DNA of 64,000 nt from Penelope pileata (taxonomy: Eukaryota; Chordata; Aves; Galliformes; Cracidae): contig WBMW01005052.1 in NCBI GenBank assembly GCA_013396635.1, positions 285,379 to 349,378 of the forward strand, given 5' to 3'. Under the pieces are notes generated by a model. The model saw only the letters and a program-made list of their open reading frames with translations. It was not told the DNA's origin and did not search any database. Both the position numbers and the translations under genes were made by a program. Positions 12,501 through 25,103 of the stretch are shown here, piece by piece. Position 1 is the first letter of the stretch. The number at the start of each line of letters is the position of its first letter.

Positions 12501-15500
12501 TTCCTTCCCATTTTCCTTTCCAGATTAAACCTTTAGTCTTTGAGTTGCTTCTAACAGCTATAACAGATAATTTCTGTGCTTAGAAGTGAAATTTCCCCTC
12601 AAATGCCATCACTAACAAACCGGTGATTTGCACTTGCAACCAGAGTAGTTTAGCAAATGCAGTGAAATATTTATGTTGTAATTTAGTCCTCATTGTAAAT
12701 TACAAATAAGGAGATCACTGGGAGACAAGGGTAGACAGGAAAAACTATGAAAAAATCAAAGAAACATTTTTACCCCAAAATCAATTTAATCCTTTCCTTC
12801 TATGAGTTCAAATACATATAATGTTCATTATTTTTGCCCTACTCTTAGCGTATGTAGTTGTGGCTGGAATTTAGGTCAGGAGGAGAAAAAAACATGTAAA
12901 TTGCTTCTTGCTCTGACAAACTAGCTAGAACTGCATGTTGCAGAGGTAGCTATGGAAATACTGTGAGCACAAAGACTACATGAAAGACAAATTCTACAAA
13001 AAGTCAGATGGACTAGAATCTGAGGATTTGTGCTAAAGCAAAGCCCTGTCATGGTGTCTTTAGATTTATTTTTGATTTTGTTTGACATTTCAGTAATCTT
13101 CACAAGAAAGGTATGCTCACTTCAAAAACAGACCTGCTACCTTTCTTAAAGGAGAAAGCTGCCGTTGTAAAGAGATGATTTTCTTCTGTCGTTTCTTGCA
13201 AGTAGCACGTTTCAAAATCGTGTTACTGATACCTATCATTTGATTAGATCTTTAAGGAAGGGAAATGAAGGAAGCTTGATAGCAGCTTTCCATGTGTGTA
13301 ATGTCTTTTGAAGTCAAGTATCACAAAAGCATAGATGCAAGATATAAGAATCAATGTCACTACAGAGGAGAATGTGATCAACAGCATTTGGTTTCCCATC
13401 TCTTAACAGCCAGAAAAGAGGAAATCAGACAGTTATCAAGGGTATCAAAAGAGATACTTGCTCATTTAGGATAGTTATGATATGAACTAATAAGGGAGCC
13501 ATATTTGGATACGTTGACTGCCACAAATTGCAATTACCTTTAGGCATAGAGACTTAAATGCAACCTGTGTCAGACTAAGTCTGATTGACTCTGATTAAGG
13601 ATAAACTTTGAAATCGAATAATAAAAAAATGTGATCCAACATTAGTCACAAATTTGGACTTTGTGACTGGATCGGACTGAAAGGGAGACATGCATCAGAG
13701 GAAGGCTCTGTAATCAGTCAAAAAAAGATCTAGGTAAGAACATGCAGTTTAGAGAAGGACTTAAACAGTGGATTACAACAGATTGTGCAAACATATTTTA
13801 AACATCCTGAGCACAAAATGAAATTCTAAGTAGTTTCCACAATAATTAAAAATACAATTTTGCTACTGAGTAGTAATGGTATTTCAGGTGTTATTTCATG
13901 CTGCTCAATGAAGATATTGTTCAACATATGTTTATCCTTTCAGAACGATGATATTTCTGTTCTCTGTTGCTTTCACTTTCCTGCTGTACTCTTTTGTCTC
14001 TTTTTCTGCATTCTTTCCTCTTCGTTTTCCCTATTACAGCAGATTTGCAGCTGCTACAAGCTTCACACTTAATTATAATCTTATTTATCTTGCTAAAATA
14101 ATTAGCACAAGAATAGCTGTGCAAAAGTAGATAGTTTTTGAACACTATCAATGGATGTCAGAGACTATGCCCACAATTAAGTGTATGATCTTTATTTTCC
14201 AGTGAAACTGGTTAAGCACAAGAAAATTTTCTCAGAAAGGTCATGGCATCTCTATGTTTAGAGATCTTCAAAAGTTGACACAAAAACGCCTTGAACAGCC
14301 AGAAGCAATTTTGAAGTTAGTCCTGCTTTGAGCAAGAGATTGAACATCCAGGTTTCCTTTCCAAATTAAAATATTGTTTACATCTGTTGTTTTTTTGTTT
14401 TAGACTGGCTGAAAGAAAAGCAGAAAAGTAACGGTTGTGTTAGCTGCAATCAGATCAAAATTGGAAGATTTGCTCTGCCAAAATCTAAGTAAAAGGAAGA
14501 TAATGGTCTGAAGAACCTGGAAGAATCATATAGCATTTTCACTAAATCTAACACATCAGCTATTTGCCATCATGGTTTAGCTTTGTTTGTTTGTTTGTTT
14601 GTTTATTTTTAAGTCTCTGAAGGTGGAAAATGGCATAATATCCTAGCAGGTAATTACAATACTTCAGTTCATTTAGAGGAGATGTTTTTGCCATTAAATA
14701 TAATGTTATGCCATTGTTTTATTTTACTAATCTATTAGTAATTTGCATTTAACATAATAAGAGCGAGAGGGAGGGAGAAAGAACAACTTTTCCTCAGATA
14801 TGAATCTGCGTGGGAAAAAACTACCAAATTATGTTGAGAAATCAGAGCAAACATCTTCAGCAAAACAGAGCAACTGCAAGGAAATAGTCTAAAGAGTCAT
14901 CCTGTCCAGAAAAAAAGAAGTTAGGAGAAATCTTGCTGCCAATAAGAAGATCCTACGGGAACAAATTTCTGGTAACTTTTTGAAGTCAATCAAATTTTCT
15001 TGATGGTATTAAAGCAGATAGAGTTATTCCAATACAGATGCTATATGAATCAGGCAGATTTATTATAAGAGCTTGCACTAATGGCTACAGCTTGGACGTA
15101 TTCTGGATTACTAGTAGAGAATGCACTAAGATAATGTTTTTTAATACTGCAGTCTACGTTTTGGGAATAATCAAATTCACAATAGAACAGCATAAATTGA
15201 TCAATGGCCTTAGTATTTCAGGTATTTAATTTGCTTTATTTTTCCATCTTTTTACCTGTTAGTAATTTCATAAACATTTTTTAGTAGGAAAGGTATTTTC
15301 ATATCATAAGGACTTGAAAGGTAAGCATTGACATCACATTTATCAACATGGAGAGTTCTTATTACCAAATAAAATTTTTAAGAATTATTTATATATTTTT
15401 TGAAAATAGTTGAGTACAGATTTTAGATTTGAGCATGAGTCTATTTATTACTGAAAGAGACTTTTGTCACCACTTTATGATATGCTAACTCATTCTCTCT

Positions 15501-18500
15501 TGGATGCATTCATCTTTGGATAAATAAGTAAAATGCAATCCCTTCTCTCCTTACTCATAATGGGAAAATGTTGCTATGATGTGACTCTGTTTTAGAGCAA
15601 GGTTACAAACAACATTACCTCTTAGCAAGCAACTTGCTGACAATTCCTTGATACGTGTCCCATCACAGATGTGATGTTGAACTCACTTGCATCAAGCTAC
15701 TGACATTATCTCTGGCTGTGCAGAGTGGGCACTCTGTTTGGCAGCCTGGCCTGCTCTGTGCTGTCAGGGTACTGAGGTTTCAAATCATACTTTGGATGCG
15801 TGGTTTGGCCAAATGAACTAATGTGGTTGCATGCGTCCAGTAATGCTAATGCTGCTTTTAAGAGTTTGCTTAGGTTGAAAACCTAACAGTACAATGAGGA
15901 AGGTAAGCATTAATTATTAGGTAAATATCAAAAAAGCACAAATATAGATGGAGAAAATTGACTATGTGCATATGGAAGAGGGCGGGATCTGACAGAAAGG
16001 TTATGTAGGGAAAAAAGTTCTGACCTGTAATGTTCTATGCTTTCTTATTTGCATATGAAAACATGCGCATGGGGAGTACATGACAAAATAGGCTGTTTTG
16101 TTGAAAAATAATGAGCACAGATAAACACATCAGAGGGGAGAAAGGTCTGACATATTGACTGAAAGGTACAGAAGGGTTGATCATGATATTTTTCCTTGAT
16201 TTCTCCTAGATGTTATACTACATTCTGCTCTTCAACCATGTAATGAAATTATAAAAGAATTAGTCAAAATAAACATCTCTTTGACTATAGAGTCCTTTAT
16301 TTTTAATATATGCACAAAAATACAGTTGACATCCTTCAGAAATAATATAACACATTTTTACTGGATTGATGTCAGTAACTGAGATTATTAGTGGCATAGA
16401 ATGAAAAAAAGTAGTAGTTTGGATAATTCATTCTTTGGATACAGTTCTCTTTGCATGTTCCATAGGTACCCAGCAAATTCACTTCTGCTAATCTATCACA
16501 GAGGCTGGAAAAGGAGTAGGAAATACTTTTTGAAAGAAAATTAACTAATAAAAGTATTAGCTATGTTTCTTGCAATGTCTATTTATACTAATGAATTGAT
16601 AGGCAGATAGTACATTGCAGTTTGTAAAATGTTCCAATTATTTTCAAATGCGAAACTGGTGATTAGTCATTCAAATAAATTGTAATTAAATGGGAACATT
16701 ATGATTATATTATGCTAATGTTAGAAGTGTGTATTAAATGTTTGCAAGTTATTCAAGAGAATATATTAGGTAATTAAAAAAAAATATTAGTGTTTGTTCA
16801 CTTTGAAGCTATCAAGTGACTTGATTTGCATTAACAATTTTAAAGCTCAATAGTCTCATTCATAATAAATTGCTGCTAAATAAAAAATATTCCACCAAAC
16901 GAAGGTTTAGGAAATAAAAAAGGAAGGACAGAATATCATCCTTATGTGTTAGGAATATGTTTTAAGATTACATGTAACATAATTACTTAAGTAGTCTTTA
17001 GAGGCTGAGTGATTTTGACTTTTATGGTAAGTTATTCATTAAAGACACAGCTTTTCATAGCTGTCATGCAATTCTATGATCCCCTGTGAGAGTTGCTGGA
17101 AGGCCACAATAAACATGAATCGTTAAGTTTTCTAGTTTGAAATGTATGAGAAATTTTATGTGGAGATGTCTCTGCTCTGATTCTTGTGGGTGTATTACAA
17201 AGAACAGATTTAAAAGTACAAAGTAATTATTAGAAAAAAGGAGTAAAAGTATCCATGGATGATTTTAGAAGTAAAAGAAAATTGACCACATGAATTCTGT
17301 ATCAAGTTTTTACTCAATAAAAGAAGTAAAATAGAAAAGGAAGTACAGTGCATAGTGAAAAAATGTTTTATTCTTTTGAGGTAAAAAGCAGTAAATTTGC
17401 AAGGCAAATTATGCCAATATAGATGTGTTTTTAAGTATATTCAAAGTGAGAACATGACATGAACAAGAATACTGCAGTACCACTAAAATTTGGCTTTAAG
17501 CCCTTTGTGTTTATTTAAAATTTTTTTTCTAATGCATGATTAAATACAATATGAGAAGAAAAGCACAGATATTCTGTATGTGTTCTGAAATTCCCACAAG
17601 CTGCATCTAACGTAACTATTGGTCTCTTTCCAGATATTCTTTTGAAATTAGCTACCTATTAACTATCTATTATTAGCATTTCACAGGTGTGAAGAAATAT
17701 AAATTGTGATTTTCAGGGTTATAATATATAACACTTGTACAAGGGGAAGGTTCTAGCCCAGATTTTCCTTACTCCATAAAACTCCATATCAGTTTAAAAT
17801 ACAGTTCATTTCTGGCACACATCCCTAGCTTTTGTGTATACAAATGCTCTGATGAATGATGGCATCTTGTAGAAAAGTGCTGTTGGAATGTGTGTGAAAA
17901 GAGTGAGCTTGGATTTGCAGCACTTCCTAGGAGAGATGAATTTTAAAGTCATTTAGAATCTTCACTTTTTTTTTTACCTCTTACTAAAACCCCATAAACT
18001 ACATTTCAGGGCTTGTTGCTCATTTCTTGTCTTTGCTAGTTGTCACTTTCTAGTAATGTTGTGTTGCTAAGAGTTAGTGGAAATTAGGGCATTTTGTGTT
18101 CTAGATTAAAGATACAAGAATTATGTAGAATAATGTCTCAGCAAGTGAAATGGCTGTGCTGAATGTTATTTTGCAGAAGTTTAAGAATATATTTATGAAC
18201 TTCAGCTGAAATATGTAACTGATGACAATTCTCTTAGGAGCACAGAATTAGATACAAAATTAGTGCTGCTATCAAACACAAGAATATTGTGACTGGCAGA
18301 CAGAAAACCGTTCAAGTCAGTAGAAATTTGGTTATTCAGCTTAAGCCTTGAACATATTGAAGATCAGAAAAAGATACAGGGTGGAGTCGACAGTATAATA
18401 GTGCCAGAGTTTTCTGTGGTAGCTCTGTTCCAATGGATTGCATTCATTATTATACCGTGTTTGAACTAATCTGAAATTGATATATTTAATGAGCCAAATT

Positions 18501-21010
18501 AGTCCTAACTATTTACTTGGGAATAATAATTAAAATCACTAAAACATTAATTTACATCTTGGGGGATTTTTGTTCTACAAATAGAACTAAGTAGAAACAC
18601 TTTCCATTAATCATATTGAAGGGAAGTAAAGTAATCTTGAAATCTTTATAGGGCACAGGAGATCCAAACTGAATTCCCTGCACTACCTGCATAAAATTGT
18701 GGGTAAGAATGAGATTCTTACTCCCCCTTTAAAAGTTGTAGTAACCAGCTACTAGCTCCTGTTTTGTTAGGCTTCTAGAACGGATATATTAATTTAAGCA
18801 CTGTTTTATATCTGAGTCTTTTCCATCTCTAGCAGTTCCCCATGCCGCTAGCCTAACATGTCAAACTTTCTTCACATAACATGGATATTTAACTATTTAT
18901 ATAAGCAGAAAAATTTTAAATATAAGAAACTAATCACCATAGTGTAAATTACGTAGGTATAGATATATCTCAATCTACTTTCATTTAACCCAAGCAAGAT
19001 ATCTGTTATTGTGGTTTTATTTACATCTTATACTGCAGATGTGAAAACTTTGTAATAAGATTTATCTAGAAACTAGCATGTTTTGCAGCCTGACTGTAAT
19101 CCAGAATGTGATTATTTCCAATTAGATATTTAGTAGATGTAACCCACAGTCTGAGAGAGAGAAAAAAAAGAAAGATATAAAGAAGTGGAAGTAAATGAAT
19201 TCAGCTTTTAATGTGTAAAGTTGACTAATGACAAAGTCACCTCACTTTAGACATTTTGTTTGAACAGTTTGAACAGTTCATTATTGGAAGGTTATGTGTC
19301 TGCTGCTGGCTTCTCAGAAAAATGTAATTAATCTATATCCAAAATTCCAGACTACAAAACCCTTGTTGCCAAGAGAAAATTTCGTGCTGGAAAAGTTCAT
19401 TTTCTCATTTCATTTCTTTTCTGAATTCTACTTTTGATTGCTATAGTTTTCTCTTATATTACAAACTATGCACTGATAGACTGGGAAAGAAAATAGTGTT
19501 TCATAGTATTGGAAAATATCTGTAAAGGACAACAGTCTAGTTCTAATCTTGGTGTCATATGTATAAATACACAACTTCTAAGCAATACCGCAGACAGATC
19601 CTGCATGCATGTTCCTCAGGCTTCTCTTGCACTGACAGCTGTGCTTCAGTTCTGTGATTGCTGAGCAAACAACATAGGAACTAGAAACTAAAGAACCATG
19701 GGATGTAGATTGACTTTATATCTTTGTGTAGCATTCTTCAGTCGTGTACATGAACAGTGTTTATTAGATATAAGCAGATGTTAGGTTTAATCTTTCATGG
19801 GAGGCAGATTTTAGTAACTTCTATATTCATTACCAATGTTAATGACCCAAAGCTGTAAGAGATGGCTGTTCAACTGCATTGTCTTTAGTGACATACATGA
19901 TTTATTAAGGTCAGTGTTATAAATTATGTAGCATCTGAAAATGAAATACGCCATACAGTCACAAGTGTAAAGTGATTCATTTTTATCATAAACCTTTTAG
20001 TGTCCCAAAAAGACATGGAGTATCTATGAGCTAACACCCCACAGTGTAGTGGAATGACAGTCAACTGGACTGACTTGTAGTGACATTTGTCCTCCATTAA
20101 ATCCATTCCCAGCGCAGCTACCAATATTGTCTTATTTAAATCTCTGCTCTGTGTTTATGATGCAGTGATAAAATCCTCCAAACAATTTGAGAAGGCGATT
20201 GTGAAGATTAATTAAGTCATGGTGTGTGGTGTTCTGAAAAATGCAAAATGATGCTATTAAAAACTACATGTATCTTACTCAATGTTTAATACTATTACTT
20301 ATCTTCAGATAACTACTTTTTACCTATCTGGAGAGTGTCTCACCTCTTTTCCCATCTGTTCTTTGCTAATGGATTTGTGTGGAAAACATAGATCCTTAAA
20401 TTGACATTTCTTTGTTTTCTGTGTTCTGTAACGAGCCTACAATGCAATATGTGAGATATATAATTCAGAGAAAAGAATACCGAACTATCTTGTACTCTGC
20501 TAAAGCAGCCTCAGAGACTGTATATTGTGCTAGTTGTCATTATTCAAGCACAGCAGGTTTTTGGTTGAGTGGCTTAGAGGCTTTTTAATGCTTGAAGACT
20601 TCTGATAGCACATTTGAGAGAGTTTTTCTGTTAACTTCCACAGGTTTTGGCTGATTGACATCCCTAAAGAGCTCCCAGGCAATTGTGCTATCATTTTATG
20701 GAATGTTCCATGGTTCATACATTGAATCAATATTCTCTGTATCTGATCGTTAATTTTGTATTATCAAAACAGAGAATACATTTGAGTCTTTAGCTCTTTC
20801 TGTCTTTATTACAGAAAATTACTTTGGCAGGGGGGAAAATTTGTATGTATATTAAAAATTAATCGGGTCTTACCCTGAAAGAAGATGTTAACTATTTTAC
20901 TGTTTCCAAATTGCTCCTCTGGGACAGTTATGAATTGTCATTTCTCATTTATTTCTGCTTTAGAGGTTTCGAAATCTTTAAACTGTGTTATATGCATCTT
21001 CTTATGTAGA
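9526..21010. other. 11.5-kb stretch without recognisable interspersed repeats
   Basis: I find no CR1, LTR, DNA transposon, tRNA or convincing gene. The DNA is very AT-rich, with many TAATTA/ATTTGCAT-like motifs around 10400-10680, 14690-14760 and 16560-16880, of the sort common in conserved non-coding elements. A (GTTT)n run sits at 14583-14605. The open frames are short and unrecognised. Confidence 0.5.
14583..14605. repeat. (GTTT)n microsatellite
   Basis: Five to six tandem GTTT units are seen directly. Confidence 0.9.
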
Positions 21011-21571
21011 CGTCTTAGTTTCTAGCTGTGACTAAAGTTGTCTTTCTCATAGTGTCTGGTATTAGGCTATGTTTTGGTTCTAGAAGAAAAAAAGAAAGCT
21101 CGTAACATGCTGATTGTTTATACTTGTTGTCAGGAAGCGTTGAACAGAGCCAAGTACATTTCAGTCTCTCAGCTTCTTGTGTCACTCTGCCTATGAAGAG
21201 GGTGAGGGAGCACAGGGAGGTGGTAGGGGACAGGAACAGGGCAGCTGACCCAAACTGACCAAAGGGATATTCCGTACCATATGACATCATGTAATACAGG
21301 GAAGGGGAGTTAGCCGGAAGGGGCCACTGCTCGGGGACTGGCTTGGCATCGGTTGGTGGATGGTGAGCAATTGCTTTGTGTATCACTTTGTGTACAATTA
21401 CTTCTATTTCTATTTACTTCCTTTTCTGTCTTAGTAAATAGTTTTTATCTCAATCCACAAGTTCTACTGGATTTTTTCCGAATTCTCTCCCCCACCCCAC
21501 TGAGGGGGTGAGGTGGGGGGTGAGTGAATGACTGTGTGGGACTTAGGTATCTACTAGGTCAAACCACAACA
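21011..21571 (+). mobile_element. Solo LTR of an avian endogenous retrovirus, copy 2
   Basis: This is the plus-strand counterpart of 3496-4017, about 560 bp. It begins CGTCTTAG (the expected TG has become CG) and ends CACAACA. It is flanked on both sides by the identical pentamer GTAGA (21006-21010 and 21572-21576), a perfect 5-bp target-site duplication. This directly shows a retroviral-type integration and fixes both ends. A 5-bp duplication fits ERVL-type integrases and some others but not the 6-bp pattern of avian alpharetroviruses. A TGACATCA box (21282-21289) and TATA-like GTAATACA (21291-21298) mark the likely core promoter, and AGTAAA at 21433-21438 is a possible poly(A) signal. No internal viral genes remain. 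The reverse-strand frame at 21015-21386 is LTR sequence, not a gene. Confidence 0.88.
21282..21298 (+). promoter_or_regulatory. LTR core promoter remnant
   Basis: TGACATCA is followed by GTAATACA, matching the position and spacing of the boxes in the copy at 3772-3791. Confidence 0.4.
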
Positions 21572-21576
21572 GTAGA

Positions 21577-23855
21577 TCTGATGAGCTCTTTCTGTTTTGT
21601 GGTACTAAAATGAGATGTTCTTTAGGATAAGCTGTTGCAGTACGCTGCTCTGTGCCAATGGTGAAGGGTGGAAATTTCCATTTCGGGAGTTTAATTATGT
21701 CTGATTGTGATGTGAAAGAGAATCTTGAATAATTTCTTTTTTAGGCAGTCTTTTAGCTTGGTATAGTAAATATGTTGAACTGTATTCAGGTACCAAAAAC
21801 TAATTTTGCTTATTATTTCTGTTTTCTTTACACCTGGCTGTGATTTTACTACTTAGCTTGTTTTGTTTCTATATGCCACACTTCCTGGAAAGCTGGACAT
21901 GTGATTTGTGTAGAGCATGTAAAATACACATAATAATATTTGCACAACGTTAAAAAAAACCCCAAAAACTTCCAAACATGATTTGAATTGACTGCTGCTA
22001 ATGTAAGCATAGTGATGCTTCAGGGATTAACGCAATGAAATAAGTTGATATTGTGTGCAAATTCAAATTCATGACTCACTAGTATTCTCTCAGAATACGT
22101 TTCTATGAAATGAAAAGTATCTGTGTTGTAAACCTAAAAGAAAAAAAACAATCTTTCTTTTTGATAAGAGAGTAACCACAGTGATATTTTGGTGTATTGC
22201 CATGGATTCAAGTTGTATGGCATGACCTGCAGTAATGGCTGTATGTTGCAAAGTAATGGCTATGGAACAGTCCTCATGATAATTGTGTTCTTGTTTTTAG
22301 AAGAACTGAACTCATTTTTGTTTTTACCCATGTCATGCTGTCTTCTTTTTATGTATATTTATTTGTCAGTAGTCTGAAATTAATTTTAGTAAGATTCATT
22401 TTCTTTCAGGGAAACCTTGTTAAAGTAGAGCATAAAGTATTAAGTAGTATACATGTGATCTAACGACAACAGCTGTTGGCTAGGCCTTTCATATTCAAAA
22501 AGCCTAGTTTCCTACATGTATAGTCCAACAACTCATTAATCTAACAATGGCATTCTTGAATCCCAGTTTGAATTTTGCTATCTATATCACAATTGCTAAT
22601 TTTCTTCATTACTCTTTTCCTGTGTTTCTCTGCTGAAAAGCTTTTGAAGTGTGTATAGATTAAACATTCTACTCAGTCCTCTGATCTCTCATTGTCATTT
22701 CTATGAAGCTAATTAGATTTATCTTGTATTATATCCCCTTCCTAAATCCCCATTGAAGATCTGAGCGTTTCAATATATTTGAGTGTCCTTTTCTTGGAAT
22801 ATCTTTCAGGTCTAATGCTGTAAAAAAACTCCTATACTTCATTTTCTTTTTTTATAATGGTGCTATAATAAGTTCCTCTGGTCAGCAGAGGGGAAAAGGA
22901 AAAACAAGCAAACAAAGAAAACCTGACAAAATTTAAGATTTTGGAGAAATGTCTGCTCTCTGGAAAACATTATTCTGTCACTCTACAGAATACACCACAA
23001 AAGTATTAGCAGCTGTTACTAGTTGAGGGTGCAGGAGACAACATTTAGAAAATCTTTCACTAAAAAAAAAGAGTGCATTGTGTTGGTTACTTATTTTTGT
23101 CTTCACTGATGGTTCTTTTTGGTTGCAGAGAATGAGCACCCCATAGACAACTAAGAACGACTCCTGCTTCATATGTGCATATTCTAGTATCAAAGACAAT
23201 GCATAACATAGAAAAAAGCATATGTCAGTAAGTGTAGAAAAGTCAGAACTAAGAAGTAGTTTTCCTGTCCAATAAACACCTACATATTCCTGAAAATGTC
23301 CGCATCAGTTTGTAAGTGTGTGAGGTGTCTAACATCATCACACATTTCTTGATGTGATTGTTGCTCTTCACACTTGCTAGAACCAACTACTTTGTTTTGT
23401 TGCTAGTCAGACTTCGGGAGCTCTGCCTCAGGGACAGATGATTTAACAGTATAGAAATACTGAACAGTATTGTGCAGAAATAAAAGTATGTCATTTTGTT
23501 TTGTTATATAGAAGGATCTAGGCTTGCTCTAGAAATCAATGGGACATAGCTTGCAGGATGCATTTTTTATTAGCTTGCTTGCTGACAGCTTCTTTCCATC
23601 TGTATGGATATTCACACACGGCTATGAAAGGCCTTGACAAAGCTGCTACCCTGCTATGAAAGAGCGTTTGTGTAACTGCTCTTAAGTGAGGCAGACATCC
23701 AGATCAGGCCTTGGTTCCTCTCTCCTCCCAAGGCTGAGAATTTAAAGTCATCATTCAAATGAATTTTCTGTCTATGTGATAGCTGAGGTCTCACATATCT
23801 AGAATCGCAACATTCAATACTCTGCTTTCTTGTTCTTTCCTTATTGTATTGCTGA
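21577..23855. other. AT-rich non-genic stretch
   Basis: No gene or known repeat is recognised. Frames are short and unconvincing. Confidence 0.6.
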
Positions 23856-23859
23856 GTGC

Positions 23860-24735
23860 AGTGGTTCTATGATGCAAGGCTTTAGTAGTGGGGTGGTTTT
23901 AGGGTTGGACTCTATGAAGAGACACCAGAAGCTGCGCCTGTGTCAGACAGAGCCAGCTCCAACTGGCTCCAAAACAGACTTGCTTCTGGCCAGAGCTAAT
24001 GAGCAGTGCCAGTGATGCCCCTGTGAAAGCAGATTCAAGAAAAGGTGTGCAGTATGCTGTGCAGTAGCCGTGTGAGAGAGGAGTGAGAAAAAATATGTTA
24101 GAAACAACCCTGAAGACACAAAGGTCAGTGAAGAAGGGGGAAGAGGTTCTCCAGGGGTCAGAGCAGAGATTCCACCACAGAAGACTATGGTGAAGCAGGT
24201 TGTTCCTCTGTAGCTCATGGAAAAACATGCTGGAAGAGAAGTTCACAATGTGAATTCACCCTGTGAAGAGAAAGTGACAATGTGACCACTCAGTGGAGCA
24301 GGTGGTTGTGTCCTAAGGAAAATGAGGTCCATGAAGAGCCCATGCAGGAGCAGGTTTTCTGTCAGGAACTGTGTGACCCATGGTATCCACCCTGGGGCAG
24401 TCTCTTCCTGATGAAGCGTAACTTGTGGAAGGGACCTCATGCTGGAGCAAGGGAACAGTGTGAGTTGAAAGAAGCTGCAGAGACTGTTATGGACCAACCA
24501 CAACCCCCATTCTACATCTCCCATGCCACTTGGAGGAGGTAAATGAATATGGAAAGAAGGAATAAAGTTGAGCCAGCAAAGAAGGAGGCTAGGGGAAAGG
24601 TATTTTCATTGATGTTTATTGTTTCTCTCGATATCCTACTCTATTTTTAGTTGGTGGTAAATCGATTTTTTTCTTCCCTAAGTTGAATGTTTTGGCCTTG
24701 ACAGTAATTGATGAGTGATCCCCCTGTTTTTATTT
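23860..24735 (+). mobile_element. ERVL-like avian LTR, copy 1, 3'-incomplete
   Basis: The segment is homologous to the reverse complement of 32866-33481. Shared landmarks in the same order are GACACAAAGGTCAG followed by GAAGAAGGGGGA, then a run of CATG...GAGCAGG units, then GACCAACCACAACCCCCAT and CATCTCCCATGCC. The later part, with AAATCGATTTTTTTCTTCCC and GTGATCCCCCTG, is the widespread avian ERVL-type LTR end as I know it. The element stops abruptly at about 24735, where a CR1 begins. The 5' edge is uncertain by about 10-20 bp, and no viral internal region is present. Frames on both strands here (23830-24542) are LTR sequence, not genes. Confidence 0.75.
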
Positions 24736-24736
24736 G

Positions 24737-25103
24737 CTGGAGAAGAGAAGATTGAAAGAGCACTTATAGATATCTAAAGGGCAGGTGTCAAGAGGATGGA
24801 GTCAGGCTCTTTTCAGTGGTGTCCAGTGACACGACAAGGGGCAATGGGCACAAACTGGAACACAGGAAGTTCCATCTGATCATGAGGAAAAACTTCTTTA
24901 CAGTGAGGGTGACAGGGCACTGAAACAGGCTACCAAGACAGATGTAGAGTCTCCTTTTCTGGAGATATGGAAGACCCACCTGGATGCTTAGACCCACCTG
25001 GATGCTTTCCTGTGCAACCTACTGCAGGGAACATGCTTTAGCAGGAGGATTGGACTTGATGATCTCCAGAGGTCCCTTCCAACCCCTACAATTCTGTGAC
25101 TGA
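24737..25103 (+). mobile_element. CR1 LINE 3' fragment, plus strand
   Basis: It begins CTGGAGAAGAGAAGATTGAA, within the LEKRRL codons of ORF2, and runs through CACGACAAGGGGCAATGGGC to the 3' UTR GATTGGACTTGATGATCTCC and TTCCAACCCCTACAATTCTG. The reading frame is broken. An exact 18-bp tandem duplication (24972-24989 and 24990-25007) lies inside it. Its 3' UTR resembles the CR1 at 53800-54325, so these may share a subfamily. Its start abuts the ERVL-like LTR. Confidence 0.92.
24972..25007 (+). repeat. 18-bp perfect tandem duplication inside CR1
   Basis: AGACCCACCTGGATGCTT occurs twice back to back. Other CR1 copies in the window have one copy at this position, so the duplication arose after or during insertion of this copy. 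Confidence 0.9.

Noticed and set aside
23830..24542. Several frames of 61-115 codons on both strands
   Set aside because: All fall in or mostly within the ERVL-like LTR and none resembles a viral or host protein.
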